From Galbula dea (lineage: Eukaryota; Chordata; Aves; Piciformes; Galbulidae), in the NCBI GenBank assembly GCA_013399015.1, contig VWZX01010416.1, positions 606,122 to 670,121 of the forward strand: DNA of 64,000 nt, given 5' to 3'. A program made the position numbers and the translations under genes. Below, one piece after another: positions 1 to 13,700 of the stretch; position 1 is the stretch's first letter, and every line of letters begins with the position of its first letter. A model generated the notes under the pieces. It saw only the letters and a program-made list of their open reading frames with translations. It made no database searches and was not told where the DNA came from.

Positions 1-213
1 TACATTACAAAGGGTTTATGGGCAGCAGAGTGCAAGTATGGTAACTCTTGAAATATGGTATCACTGCAGAAATACAAATATAATCTAGTGTTAAGCTGCT
101 TATGACTTTGATCTACTGCTCTGGCAGCAGCAGCACTTTGGGGAAGCCCTCATTTCTACAGGGCAATGAGATAAAGGCAAACAAAATGAATTATCCATAC
201 AGGAAGACACTTG

Positions 214-273
214 TGGCAACAGGAACAAGGTCATGGCAACAGGAACAAGGTCATGGCAACAGGAACAAGGTCA
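214..273. repeat. 20-bp tandem repeat, three perfect copies
   Basis: The unit TGGCAACAGGAACAAGGTCA is repeated three times without mismatch. This is a short minisatellite, likely polymorphic in copy number. Confidence 0.95.
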
Positions 274-793
274 CAGATATTCTCCTAGCACAGGGGGTAT
301 GTTACAGTAAGTTTGTACTATGGATGATAGGAAATGCCTCATGAACTATTTATTTGGGCATATACATGAGCAGACAAGGATATTTCCTTTATTTAATTAC
401 AGAAACCACAAAGAAATTATTATTTCCATTGCAATTGTCAGTACAATACCTGAAGCTACACTGTGGGAAGCTTAGAAGATGACAGATGCATGACCCTGCC
501 TTTTTACTGTTTCTTTCCAGACCTTTACAACACAAAAAGCTTCCAGTCTACAAATTCTAATGAGGTTTTGCTATATGGAACTATTGGCTTCAGCACAGGA
601 CAGAGCTATTTATGAAACCTAAATGGTAGAAATGGCAGTGGTCAGTGGCTTTAATCCAGTTGCCTCTGTACAGAGCTCACCTCCTTCTCTGACATACCCT
701 CAAACATATAAATAACCCCTAAAGGGTGAAGTGCAGAGCTAAAGCTGGAGTTCCAGGGAGCCTCAGCATTCAGGCCTAATCTTAGTTCACCAA

Positions 794-808
794 CCCCCCC
801 CCCCCCCC
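794..808. repeat. Poly-C run (15 bases)
   Basis: An uninterrupted run of 15 C is seen directly. Length in such runs is error-prone in sequencing. Confidence 0.9.
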
Positions 809-1501
809 TTCTGCATGTTTGGCCATTTAAAAATACACTTCTTGCTGTGATCTTTCAAGATTTAAAGCACCTGAAGTTGAGCACCTTACTGCAATGTATT
901 TATTTCCTCACAGTCCCTGCTAACAAATGAAACAGAGAATGAACAACACTTCCATTGGGATCTATGCAGAAAGGTTTCCAGTCTCTGATTCTCATCAACC
1001 CCAAGTGTTAACTTGGATTAAGAATCAAGCAGGCTGCTAGCCAGTTAATTCATCCCTAATATGCTTCTAAAACATAATCAATGCAAACCAATGCTCTTTT
1101 ACTTTCTTATACACACTGAAAATATTAGCTAGTGTACATGCTGTAATCCTTGCTCTTTCTGTAACTGTGTTTCCAGGTGGTAGTGTTCATTTTCTGGTAA
1201 TATGAACATTATGGTCCCAGTAATTATCAATATATTGAAAAACTGAAAGGTGAACACAAATATTCATATTCTCTAGGATGCTTTAGACTGCTCTGCCTCA
1301 TTATTATAACCTGTTCCTTCCAAGGACACTGACCCAGAGAGTTTGGAAGTCTGAGTCAGATGTCAAAAAGGGCTTTGCATCAGACACTCTTGTTTTCCAA
1401 TGAACTAGATACAGAAACTTGATTTCAGAACATGTGATTCTCAAAACTGGCCAAAGGAGGGAAGAACAGAAACACAACCTTTCAGAAGACTCATGCCATA
1501 C

Positions 1502-1711
1502 CTTATTTTCAATCACAGAAGTGATTCTCCTGCCTGATTGGTAGGTATAGATGATGATGTTTTCACAGCCATCCATTGCTTTGGCCTCTCCTTTAGTAAC
1601 AACAGACTTGCAAACAGCCCTGTTGAGTTCTGAGCTCCCTGCTTCTAGATAGATGGCTTTAAATCTGGGTTTGCATTTCTCTGCACAGATGTCAATGACA
1701 AAGGGGCAGGC
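1502..1711 (-). CDS. EFCAB7: EFCAB7 coding exon 11
   Basis: It codes residues 502-571 (ACPFVIDICAEKCKPRFKAI, then GEAKAMDGCENIIIYTY and ITSVIENK). The donor AAG/GTATGG shows that at least one further coding exon follows outside the window. Acceptor CCATTGCAG. Confidence 0.94.
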
Positions 1712-4700
1712 CTGCAATGGAGAAAATCAGTTTCATCATCACCACTTCATCTGTAGCTTTCCCCCCCCTCACATTTTCATCCTCAGCTCCCCAGGATTTT
1801 CATATATGCTCTGCAGCAGAATCACCCAAATACAAACATGCTACTGACTCCTCAAATGTTCAAAACCTGAGAGCTCTGGCAACCTTTGAAACCAAAGGAA
1901 AGGTCAGGACAAATGAATGCTTTTCATGCCAGCCACAGTACACTTGATATGCAATTTGGTGCATTCAGCTCCCACCCAGTAAACCATTCCTGGGGATAGC
2001 AAAATGTAGAGGAATTAAGATGAAGAAGGAATGTATTTCAGTGTCTGAAATAAACCTGGCTCCTTTACCTGCCATACTCCTGCTGTTTGTGCCACTTCAT
2101 ACAGAATTGAAACAGCTACAACACTGCATTAAGCAGTTTGCTCTGAACTGAGGACTTGGCATTTTCTCAGGCTCAGGAACAGCACCTCAGTTTCTTTCAA
2201 ATGCCTGCTGGAATCCACTAGGATTTCCCAAGTTCTCTCTTTCCTATGTTAGAGGCTCAGTGCTCCTGAAATATCAACCTCTTAAATCATCTGAAATCAA
2301 GGAATTAAAGGACTACCTTAGAGACACAAGTTAAGCAGATGCCCCTAAAGCCTTCAGGGAGCTACCTTGTCCTTTGGAAAGCAAAGACTAAAGCCAGAAA
2401 CCAGGCAGGAGATACAAGCTCGAATTTCTAACTCCATAAAACCCTCCCTAAAAGTCTCCTTTCTTAGAGGACAGCTCCCTCTTACGTCTGCAATGCAGAC
2501 AGACAGTTTTGACCTTGTGCTGAGAACCCCAGGCAAAGGGAAAGGAGGAAGATCTCCTCACTGAGGAAGCACTCCTGTCATCTCAAGGTTTTCCCAGAGA
2601 CAACTGACAGCTCTCAACCATAAGGAGTATTTTTGGTTCTGTACAGATCTGTTTCACACACATTCCTATCTGGGGACTCCCCTGACCTGATCTAGTTTTA
2701 ATCAAGTTAAATAATAGAAATCAGATTGGTTTCTTGGGAATGAAACTGAAATGATTGAATTCTCTGAATGTTTAATGTTTTCCTGAATGTCTCCTATTTT
2801 TTTTTCACCTCCTCATTCTCTTTCTTTAGTGAGAACTATTAACACCAACATGGACACTGTTTCTGCAAGAATAAAATTAATTTAAAAACAAAATCTACAT
2901 GCACCCAGAAACATCAGAGGAATAATCCCTGGTTCTGTACAGGAAACACTGTGTGCCACCCAGAGCCCCTTCATTCAAGTTGTCTGTTGAACACCTCTAG
3001 TGACTGTTATGAAAGGCAACAGGAAAATAGCCATGTTGGAAAATGATGAACTCTGAATCATGTGAAAGAAAATGAAATCTTATCCTTATCTACTTCTGCT
3101 GGGGCTTGGGCCAGGAAACTTGTGGTTTTTTTAAGCAGAGCAAATCCTCTATTTTGTAGGTTTGCTAACAGGGCACAATTCACTCTCACTCTTTCCTTAT
3201 CACTTCCCATCAGCAAGGTGAGTGTATAACTCAAGATTCCTTCCTCTACAACCCCACTAAACACTGGTTTTGTCCAAAACAAAAGGCAAATTTCCTCTTC
3301 CAACAATGCCAGTGAAAGAAAAAGACACCATCATGTCTGCAAGGCATAGCCTAAACCCTTCACTAACAGTATTTGGACTGGACTGCTGAGCTCCTGAAAT
3401 CCATTTGTGACAGCCAGGAAGAGTGCTGCAGTTAAAGATGTGCAGCAAGTTGCATGGGAAGCAGCTACTTTTGCCTTATGGCTATCATACCTCTGTCATT
3501 TCCAATGCTTTATTGTAGCCCAGAGACAACAGAGTGACCCAAAGGTCACTAGGATCCCCTCCACAGTCATTGGCTTCCATGAGATTCAAATCCAGAAATC
3601 CTTGTCTTGTTAGCTCATTCTTCTTCATCTCAAAGTTCTCTGTTCACAAAGAAAGAGAAGGTAGCAGTTAAATGACTGCTTTCTCTGCAAACACCCTTTC
3701 TCCTTCCCAAAGTCAAAACTCCCATTGATGTTAAGGAGGTTTCAAAGATGGAACCATCCTGCAGCCTCAGGCTCTCCAATATGATACCTTGAGCAGGTAT
3801 TTGCTCTCTGCAGAGCTTCCCTGGGGAGTTTTAGATAATGACTAGGAACAGCTGGCCTCTTGTATAACCCCAAAGAGGGTGAGATATCAAACCAGAAAGA
3901 GTTCATACTGATTTATTTATATTTTCTCTTTTTTTTAACTAGTGGTAATTGTTGTGTTTGAGCTTAGCAGAATGGGGAGTATTAGGAATGGGAAATGAAA
4001 GTCTGCTGGAGCCAGCACCCTTAGTGCTTCAGGTCCTTGATCTAGAAATGATTTATTTAGTTCCTAAAAAGCAATAAAATGCCAGTAATCCTACCCCCCT
4101 CTCTCGACAGAATGTCATAGATTGACCACTCTAATGTCAGCAAACACATAATTGAAATGTCCTTGTGTCAGGGATTTTTCCAAATGGCTTTCTCATCTTC
4201 ATAACAATGCTAAATCTTTACTATATATTATTAAAAAGGGATTACTAATTCAATAAATCTATCTGAGGGTACAGATGCTCTAATAAATGGCTTGAACTTT
4301 GGTGTCAAGATTTATGATATTTGTCTGAAGCCTCTAACAGATTAATGGCCTGGTAAAACATTCACTATTTTCTCTTCTTTCCTCTCTTACACACCTCACA
4401 CCCTCCCTTCTACTCACATTGAGACCAGTCCACAGAGGCACAACACTGACACAGTCCTAAAGTGTAGAATAGCAGCATGTGCAGGCATCAAAGGGACAAG
4501 AAATTCATCTATAGAAAAGCTTTCCATCAGTTAGGAAACAGTCCAATACCTTAAGAGTGTTTTGGGGAGAAATAATTAGCAGGACTTGCCAGATCTAAAG
4601 TATTTTGCCCCAAATTAAGCAATTGATGGAATTAAGGAATAATATCAAACACAAGATGGGCCAGTGCACAACAATATGCCATACTGGTATGCCAGACAAA

Positions 4701-7700
4701 AAACTGGCAGCCTGGGCCAGTGTTCCACCAGCCTCAAAGTAAAGAAGTTCCTCCCTATGTTTAGCTGCAACTTCCCATGCTCCACTTTGTGCCTGTTCCC
4801 TCTTGTCCTGTCACTGGGCACCACTGAAATAAGCCTGGCCCCATCCTCCTGCCACCCACCCCTTAAATACTTAGCAGTATTGATAAGCTCCCCCCTCAGC
4901 CTTCTCTAGGCTACCCAGCCCCAGCTCTCCCAGCCTTTCCTCATGAAAGAGATGTTCAAGTCTCCTAGCCATTTCTGTAGCCCTTTTCTGTTCCCTCTCC
5001 AGAAGTTCCCTGCCCTTCTTGAACAGGGGAGACAGAACTGGCCCCAGGACTCCAGCTGTGGCCTCAGGAGGGCAGAGCAGAGGGGGAGGAGAACCTCCCT
5101 TGTCCTGCTGGCCACACTCTTCTTGATGCACCCCAGGATACCACAGTTTGTTCACTCACTGCAGCTTGACTGCTTTCACACACTGAATTATTCAGAGCAG
5201 CTTACAGTCACTGCTGGATGTATTTCCCCAGGTAAATAAGTGCATTCTCAAGGCCTTTGCAAACTCAAAGCAATGCCATCAAATCCCTTTTTCTCTCCAA
5301 AATTGACATGTGTGGTCCAACACTGCTCCTGCAAGCTGGCAAGCTGTTGAGTGACACTGATGAGATGTATCAGCAGACAGAAAACAAAGCAGAGCTGAAA
5401 GAGTCTTTACTGTCTGTCAGCCTCCTCATCTGACAGATGCCTCAGACCTCACAGCTGCCATCTAGCACAACAGGGACAACCTGGCAGCACAGATGAATCT
5501 TCAACATGTTACACTTTAATTCACTATATAATCCAGGACTAAACCTGTAGGGTTTTTTTCAGCTACAAAATCTCTCACCTACAAAGCTTACAACTAGCAA
5601 CAGGAAGAATTTTCTCAGTAGGTTAGTGGCATCTGAACCAGAAGGAAGAAAACCTAAGGACAGGAGACTGGAAAAGGGAAAACAAAGGCAGACAAGAACT
5701 GCTGGAATGTGTTCAAAGAAGGGCAAGGAAGGTGGGGAAGGGTCTAGAGCACAAATGAGGAGCAGCTGAGGGAACTGGGCTTGGTTAGCCTGGAGAAGAG
5801 GAGGCTCAGGGGAGACCTTCTCACTCTCTGCAACTCCCTCAAAGGAGGCTGGAGGTAAGTGGGGTTTGGTCTCTTCTCCCAAGGAGCAAGATGAAACTGC
5901 CTTAAGTTGCACCAGAGGAGGTTTAGGTTGGATATTAGGCAAAACTTCTTCACTGAAAGGGTTGTCAAGGCCTGGCCCAGGCTGCCCAGGGCAGTGGTGG
6001 AGTCACCATCCCTGGAGGGGTAAAAAGCCATGGAGATGTGGTGCTGAGGGCCATGGTTTAGTGGTGACTTGGCAGTGTTAGGATAACTCTTGGACTTGAT
6101 CTTAGAGGTCTTTTCCCACATTAATGACTCCATGGTTCTAATATTTGCATGTGCCCTTGGCAGAGACTACAAAACACTCAGTTCTTCTATACCATATAGA
6201 TAGAGGAGTGCTATAAACAACAGCTTGCAAGTAGAATTACAGCCCTAGCTGCATGAAACACAGCAACAAACTTACCCTTGCACACAGCCCAGGCTTCCTC
6301 ATCACATTTCTCACCACTAGTTCTCAGTTCAAAGAAGTTGTACTCCTCCAAACTCAGAAGGCCATTTCCATCCAGATCAATCATTTCAAATATCTCCACT
6401 AAGGCAGCTCTAAAAGAGGAAAAAAGGCAGAACTGTTTCCTTTACAGTCTCATAATATGGGTGCAACTACTCAGTCTCTTGGAGAATATCCTCTACAAAG
6501 AGCACTTCAGTGATACACAGCTTTTCAGCAGCTAGGTGTTATCTGGAGCACACACTTTTACAGTGGTCACCATGCCTACTGGGGAACACAACTCACCTGA
6601 ACTCTTTGGTGAGAGCCAGATCTCCATCTTCACCTCTAAACACCAGTTTTGCTTCTCCAGTCATTGGCTTATTTGCCTTCTTCAACCTACAGCCTGTTGT
6701 GAATGGGAGCAGCCAGTAAATTCCTGAGCCAAGCTCCCCTTTCCATCCAAACACCTACTCTTAAAGGAAGACAGACAAGTTTGGAAGTTACTTTTCAGAT
6801 GATACTAGCAATATTAATACAGAAGTGATTCATGACTTGAAAGCATTGGTAATGCTAAGTTCTTTCCTTAAAGGAAGCATGTCAGCATTGAGATGCCACT
6901 TTAAAGACACAAAAATTAGTGAATCTGTTCATTATAAAGACAAGGCAGAAAACATCCAGGACCAGAGATGAGAGGAGCCTAATAACAGTCCTATTATTTA
7001 CCAGATCTGTAACTCCACCCCTGCAGCATTTACATATAGAGATAGAAGAATTAAACCAGAAACACAACACAAACATCTAACCTCTTTGTTTTGTTGTTCA
7101 GTGAAGCTCACAAGCTGTAGCTTTTCTTGGCTTTCATTTTCCTTGAGAATATACAAAGCTGTATCCACTGACAACCAAGGACAAGGTTTCCCTGAAAAGA
7201 AAAACATTGCCAACTCAAATGCTTAAGAATGGCCCAAATGTGTTCTTCTTTGAACCACAAAGTAGTTATTTCTGTAGTATTTAGCCTGTTGATCCTTCCT
7301 AGTGGAAGATGGAAAAGAAAAAGAAGCCATTAGGTGTTGGCAGGGTTTCTTTCCTATTTAGGCTGGTTGGATTAATTATTCCAAGTCTTGTGATTGTCTT
7401 ACAGATGATGATTACTATTAATAGTGCTAGTATTAAAACCTTTGGTAGTTCAGGAAGGTATTTTCACTGTTCTCTGTTATTAGTGCCACATTACTACTTA
7501 TTACTTAAGGCTCCTAGACATTTGCAGCTAAGAAAGTTAATCACAGAATCTCCTGAGTTGGAAGGGACCCACAGGGATCATCCAGTCCAGCTCCTTTTTA
7601 GGCACAGGACAACCCCAAAGTCACCCCACGTGGCTAAGGGCATTGACCAAGGGCTTCTCAAACTAAGTTCTCCAGGCTGAACAGACCAAGGGATTTCAGC

Positions 7701-10700
7701 CTTTCCTCATATGACTTCCCCTCCAGACCCTTCCCCATTTTTGTGGCCTCCTCTGGATGCTCTCTAACAACTTCATATCCCTCTTGTATTGGTTGGTTGT
7801 CTAAAGGGAGGAAGATGATGGACTTAGCTGATTTTCACTGCCTGGAAGGTGAGCACTAAGTGACTAAGCAGAAAATATGATGTGACTAAGTTTTAGTTTT
7901 AGCAGGACTCTTATCAACGTATTGCTGCATCACAGTATCACAAAGGACTGAGAGTAAGAAGCAGAGAGGTGTTTCAGCAGAAGAGAAAATATCTTTTAGA
8001 GGGGGAAAATCCTCCAAAGAAATACAAATATACTCACCCTCTACCTGATGAAGACTTAAAGGCTTGATAGTAATACAGACTGTAGACCTCTGAGGTAAGT
8101 GCAACTTGTACTTGTGACTAATGATTTCACCATCTTCTTCTAAGTAGAAGCATCCCTTGGACTGTGCACATTGCCATTCCTGGAAACCAAGCAAATATTA
8201 GCTGTTGCTTGTGTGACTTACTACTGAAAGGCTGGAATTTTGCTCTAGTAGTTCCATCAGGCTGAGCAAGCAAAGAGCACAAATGATTAGCTGAACAACA
8301 AGGAGTCATTTGCTCTGACAAATCACAGACACAAGTACTGGGAAAATGAAGTGGCTCTTCTTGACTTCTGTCAAAGCTGTTGGAAAGAAAGAAACTGAAG
8401 CTGCTGTGTTTGTGAGTAACATGGTTCCTAGAGAAGCCAGGATTTTGCTGAGATGCTGGAACAGCTACATGCTTCAAATCTGGGGGTTTCTTTAAAGAGC
8501 AAGTCCCACTTTTCAATTTCAACTATCATTTGAATGCTATTTCTTCAGCAAAACAAAACCAAAGCCCTCATAAACATACTGAATACCTTGAGGAACAGAA
8601 GACATCCTTGATTGGCCTTCCCTAGACTGGATTAAGTGCATGATTTCTATCACTTTCCCAGCAATGGAAGTTAATATTTCTCCATGGAGCCTAGCAGGAG
8701 GAATCTTTCAGTGTAGAGAGCTCTGTCCAGGTGGCAGTATCTATGCTGAAGTGTTCAGTGCCACAGGTAAGCTAGCACAGATTGAAGAAGCAAGCTTGGA
8801 AAGAAAAGGAGAAGCTCTGCATGCAACTCCCAGTAAGGAGGCTGACTGGCTCCACCTAGGGCCAAAAGGGTTTTCCACAGTGCTGCAGCTCATTTCTCCT
8901 CTCAAAGAACCAGCTCCCATCACAACGCAGTCACACTCACTGATGGCACTTTACAGCCTATGGCCTAAAGGTGTCAGGCAAGAACTGGACTTTGCTACTG
9001 CAGCTACATCCAGGATGCCAAGTAACTTGGTAATAGCTGGGATCTTGAATTTAGATTGCTCCATTCACAACTCTACCTTTCTGTAGAATACAGAAGATAG
9101 ATTTCAGAAAGATCTAAGTCAAAAAGCCTGCTAGTGAAGCATTATGACTGCTCCTTGAGACAGAAAATGCATTACTAGAAGTTTAAACAGCAGCCCAATG
9201 TGCTACAGCTACTCAAAGAATATTCTGTGACCATTTTCATGGGGAAAATTACTCTTACAGTCATAATCTGTTCCCCCTTTCTCACTCTGGTAGTAGTCCT
9301 CAACCAACCATCTCACAGATGGAGATGTAGCTTTGCCCTGTTTCTTTACCTTCCATTTTTCCAGCTGTTATTTCAGTTTTGCATTCAGATGGACATTGTT
9401 ACAACAGGGACATAATCCAATCCAAAGAAGCAGGGAAAATAGCTGAAGGACCAATGTGCAGGGTAAAATGGGAGCAAGAGTAAGCAAAAGCTTGACAGCT
9501 GGTTAGGAACCAGAGACTAAAGTGTTATTCTGGCAGAGAGCAGAAGGTGGTGCCATGTTCTCTGGACTTTACCCGTGTCAAATTACAACAGCCATGTGTA
9601 TTTGGGAAGCTAAAAGATGATTTTCTGCTTGGCTTTTAGTAAAGACTCTTCACAGCACAAAAAAAGTTGTCACATAATAGCTAACACTGGAATATGTTTG
9701 TATTGGAAATGTTATAGAATCCTAGAATGGTCAGAGTTGGAAGGGACCTTCAAGATCATCCAGTTCCAACCCCCTGCCTGCCAGGGACACCACACACTAC
9801 AGCAGGTTGCCCACAGACCCATCCAGCCTGGCCTTCAAAGCTTCCAGGGATGGAGCTTCCACAGCCTCTCTGGGCAACCTGTTCCAGTGTCTCCCCACCC
9901 TCACAGGGAAGAACTTCCTCCTAAGATCCAACCTAAATCTCCTCTCCTCTAGTTTGCACCCATTTCCTCTGGTTCTGTCACTGTCTGACCTCCTCAAAAG
10001 TCACTCCCCAGCTTTCCTGTAGCCCCCTTCAGATCCTGAAAGGCCACCAGAAGGTCTCCCTGGAGCCTTCTCTTCTCCAGACTGAACAACCCCAACTCTC
10101 TCAGCCTGCCCTCATAGCAGAGGTGCTCCAGGCCTCTGATCATTCTCCTGGCCCTTCTCTGGCCTCACTCCAGCACCCCCATATCCCTCTTGGAACACTG
10201 GCTCCAGAACTGGATGCAATATCCCAGGTGGGGTCCCAGGAGAGCAGAGCAGAGGAGGAGAATCACCTCCCTCCACCTGCTGGCCACACTCCTCTTGCTG
10301 CAGCCCAGGATACATTAGCCATAAAGGATATGTTAATCCTAAAGACATGTTAGGGACTACCTGCTGCTGCCAGTGCTGATCCCTGCCCAAATAATGTATT
10401 CCACTGCTTTTAGAATTGAAATTATTATTGAAATTGTCCTTATACTCACAAAGAATTCTAAACAAAAAGCATGTCTGTGAGAAGAACTGTTCTTATGATT
10501 GAAGCAAAGAACTTCAGGTCAACACTTTGTCTTGTACAAGCCTCAGTGTGTCCTGCACAAGGTTAGGAGCTGGACTAGATGATCCCTGTGGGTCCCTTCC
10601 AGCTCAGAATAGTCTCTGAAGACTGTTCCCTATGCACAGAAAAAGTCTTGTTAGTTCAATTCCATGAGGCTGCTTCACAGACCTGAGTGGGAACTGTTTC

Positions 10701-13700
10701 TCTCAGGAAAGAGACTTCCCTCTGGTATTTCTTTTGCTCCCCACTGTGTGACCAGGTCTTCCACTGACTTCAGCAGAGCAGAGATAATTTGCTACCCAAT
10801 GCAGACAGCACTGTAGAACATGATACACTGCTTCCTTTCTTTATTCATGTCTTTCAGTCTTGACTAAAACTGACACAAAGACTACTCTGCAGAAATTTAA
10901 GGACTCCTGGTCTGGGGAATCCTGTTGTGGCAGGGGGGGGGTGGACTAGATGATTTTTCAAGGTCCCTTCCAGCTCCTAACATTCTGTGATTAGCCAGCT
11001 TCTAATGATTTGTGATTCAGCTACTGCCTCTGTAGCACAGCCTCCTTACTGGCCCAAACAGACAGGTGAACTGCAGGGGAAAAAAAACCAAACAAACAAT
11101 GTGTTTCTGAGTATCAGACCACACCCCAATCCCTGTGTGATCACCATTCATTGATTTGGAGAGTTTGCACTGTGCCCTTAACAGTTCAGGTTCAAACAAA
11201 GAGTTGGTTCTAACTTCTACTTCTTCATGTTTATTGACTGACTTCAGGTTTTTGTATGATGCTCATCACCAGGCATGGGGATCTGCAGCTGCTGCTTTTC
11301 AGTCAGTCAGAAAGCAAGTGGAATCCAACAGTGGAAGCCTGGAGGATGCTTTTACAGACTACCCATCATGTTTGAACAAGGTGAGATTGCAGGTTAAATT
11401 GCATGAAGGTCCAGATACCTAAACAGACTGCAAACTATTCCTTTGAGATTCTCTTCTTAAATTTTCATCTAGAAGAAATGTCACTGGCTAGCAATGTGGA
11501 AGATGTAAAGGACTTTAGAGGTCAATAACAAATAGAGAGTTGTTATTGGAACCAAAAATGTAACTCAGGAGAACAATCAGTTCAGTTTTCAAGCAGCAGT
11601 TGTACTGTGTGGTCATAACCATTTTTTCCCCTTTCCTCCAGGAGTCTCAAGGTGCACATTGTTAATGTCTCCTAGCAGTTTGCAGTTCATGCTTTATATT
11701 CCTACAGCTATTATTTGCTGTTGAAAGAAAACTAGTAAAAGCTCAGTCAAGAAAGAGAAAACAAAAGAACAGGATCAATATTAACACTCTACAAATATTG
11801 ACTTAGCAAAGTGACTTTGTTGTCTTTCTCCCCCAGGAATTTATATTGAATGAGTGATTTATTTAAAGGAAAGTACTGATAGAAGATATTAGTCTAACTA
11901 AAAATCAATATTTTCAGGCTCCAGCATGTAATGCCCAACCTGAATATGCTGATGGATCTGTTATTTATTTCCAATTACCTTTCATCTAAAGGTTTATGAT
12001 ACACAACCTTTCAGACTACTTAAGCATTTAAGGTTCTCACCAACCTAATAAATGATTAAATTTTAAATTTCTCAAAAAGTCATTAAACCTTTTACCCAAC
12101 AGTGCTTTCACTCACCAAAAAACAACCCCCACACTTGCTTCTATTAAACCTTCACACCTGAAAAATTAGGTTCAATAACTAGATGTCAGCAAAACCAACA
12201 GTATATAAAAATGTTAATAGTAATATGGATCAAGAAACCTCTCAGCTGCTTAGAGCTGCCCTTGACAAACTATTAATAAAACAGAAGCTAAAAAAAGCAG
12301 GAGAAAAATGGTTTCTTCTTTAAAATGCAATCAGATCTGTGCCTAGAGGAAAACAGCATCATTTCCCTAGGACCAGCTTACATGATACCTTCATTGTGTC
12401 TGGCTCAATTAGTTTTGTTGTGTTTCTGCTGCTGCTGGCCCCCATGCTGAGAGTGGTAGAAACAGATGCTTTGCAACTCTGAGCTGATGAAGGTCTTGAA
12501 GGGGTTCTGCTATCACCTAGAAACACAGATATTTAGTTACAATGGCATTCTTTCAACTGACTCCTAGTGCTATTTATCAGGAAGCCTTACATTTATAGGC
12601 ACACAGAGGAGAAGTGGGTGACAAGGGCTTCCATCAGCTAAAGTGACTTCTCTTATAATTAGATCAGATTTAATAATTCATTCACCAAACATCTTGACTT
12701 CCCTGACTCTACATCCCAGGTGAACAGGCATACAAATAGCAGAACCTTGCAACCAAATCTGCCTGAAGGACAAGAAATTGTTACCCTATGATTCCATTTA
12801 CCTTGGAATCAAGGTAAATCTGTCCTAAGTGGATAGGTTTAACCTGCTTCTAATTTAAAGTCATTTCTTTATAGGACAATGTAGTTTCCCTGCCAGATAG
12901 CACAATCACTCAGGCACAGCTGCCCAGTGCAATGACTTCTAAGCCTTTACTTTCTGCTTCCTTATGTTGGGGCAACTCTGCTAGCACAACTGTTGATTTA
13001 GCTACATAAATTCAGCCTTCATCACTGTCTTGTCATCTTTGGGCCTCTTCAGTATTGCCTGGAATTGAGGCAATTTAAAAGTAAACTGTGCACATTACAT
13101 GTGGTCTGTTATTTAAAAGTAAACTGTGCACACTACATGTGGTCTGTTAGGCTGGGGTCTTTTCCCACTTTGGGAAGGATTTTAAGCATCTTTGGAACTT
13201 CAGGAAGAACATTAAACTCTCATGTTGATTATGCTTGAAAACTAGCCTCAATCATTGAAACAACCAGACTGTTTCTTGATAAATGTTTTAAGGTTTCATC
13301 CCTGAACTGGGAAGGAAATAAATAACTTGCTATGTTACAACATCTGAGCATTCATTATCTCTCCCCTCTGGACTGTGTCACATGAGAGTCAACGAAGCTA
13401 TGACCACACTATGACATGACCCAGAGCATGAATCCCAACAGACCAAAACAAATCCCAAATATGAAATCTAACTACCTTTTGTTGGTGCTAGCTTGTGATC
13501 AGCTTTCCTCAAGATTCTTGGTGATGGTTTTGACATTGGTGCTGTGATGCCTTCCAAGGAAGCTTCAGCTTGACTTCCAAACTGCTGCTGCCTCAGTCGA
13601 CCATCGACTTGCAGCTTCTCTCGTGCAGCCTTGCAGCACTGCTGGCTGGTTGTCAGGTAGAAGTCACAAAACTTTAGACAAAGAAAAGTAATCTGTTAAG

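Larger units (their letters stand above)
1..1501. other. EFCAB7 last intron, left edge
   Basis: This is non-coding sequence after the last visible EFCAB7 exon. It holds a three-copy 20-bp tandem repeat (214-273) and a run of 15 C (794-808). I saw no exon matching the missing C-terminus of EFCAB7. Confidence 0.6.
3640..6275. other. EFCAB7 intron with two opposed CR1 copies
   Basis: Intron of 2.6 kb. Its second half is mostly a minus-strand CR1 (about 4700-5150) and a plus-strand CR1 (about 5690-6140). Confidence 0.7.
8180..12388. other. EFCAB7 large intron
   Basis: Intron of 4.2 kb with one long minus-strand CR1 (about 9715-10330) and two short plus-strand CR1 ends (about 10555-10625 and 10925-10995). 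An open frame on the opposite strand (8640-9086) is treated under findings. No other gene is seen. Confidence 0.65.

Noticed and set aside
1..1501. Search for the last EFCAB7 exon
   Set aside because: No stretch matched the expected C-terminus in any frame of the minus strand, so the exon is taken to lie outside the window.
5559..6133. Overlapping minus-strand frames of 127 and 129 codons
   Set aside because: They are the reverse strand of a plus-strand CR1 copy.
9617..10465. Several open frames on both strands (about 65-117 codons)
   Set aside because: They lie wholly or mostly in the CR1 copy at 9715-10330, and none has host gene structure.
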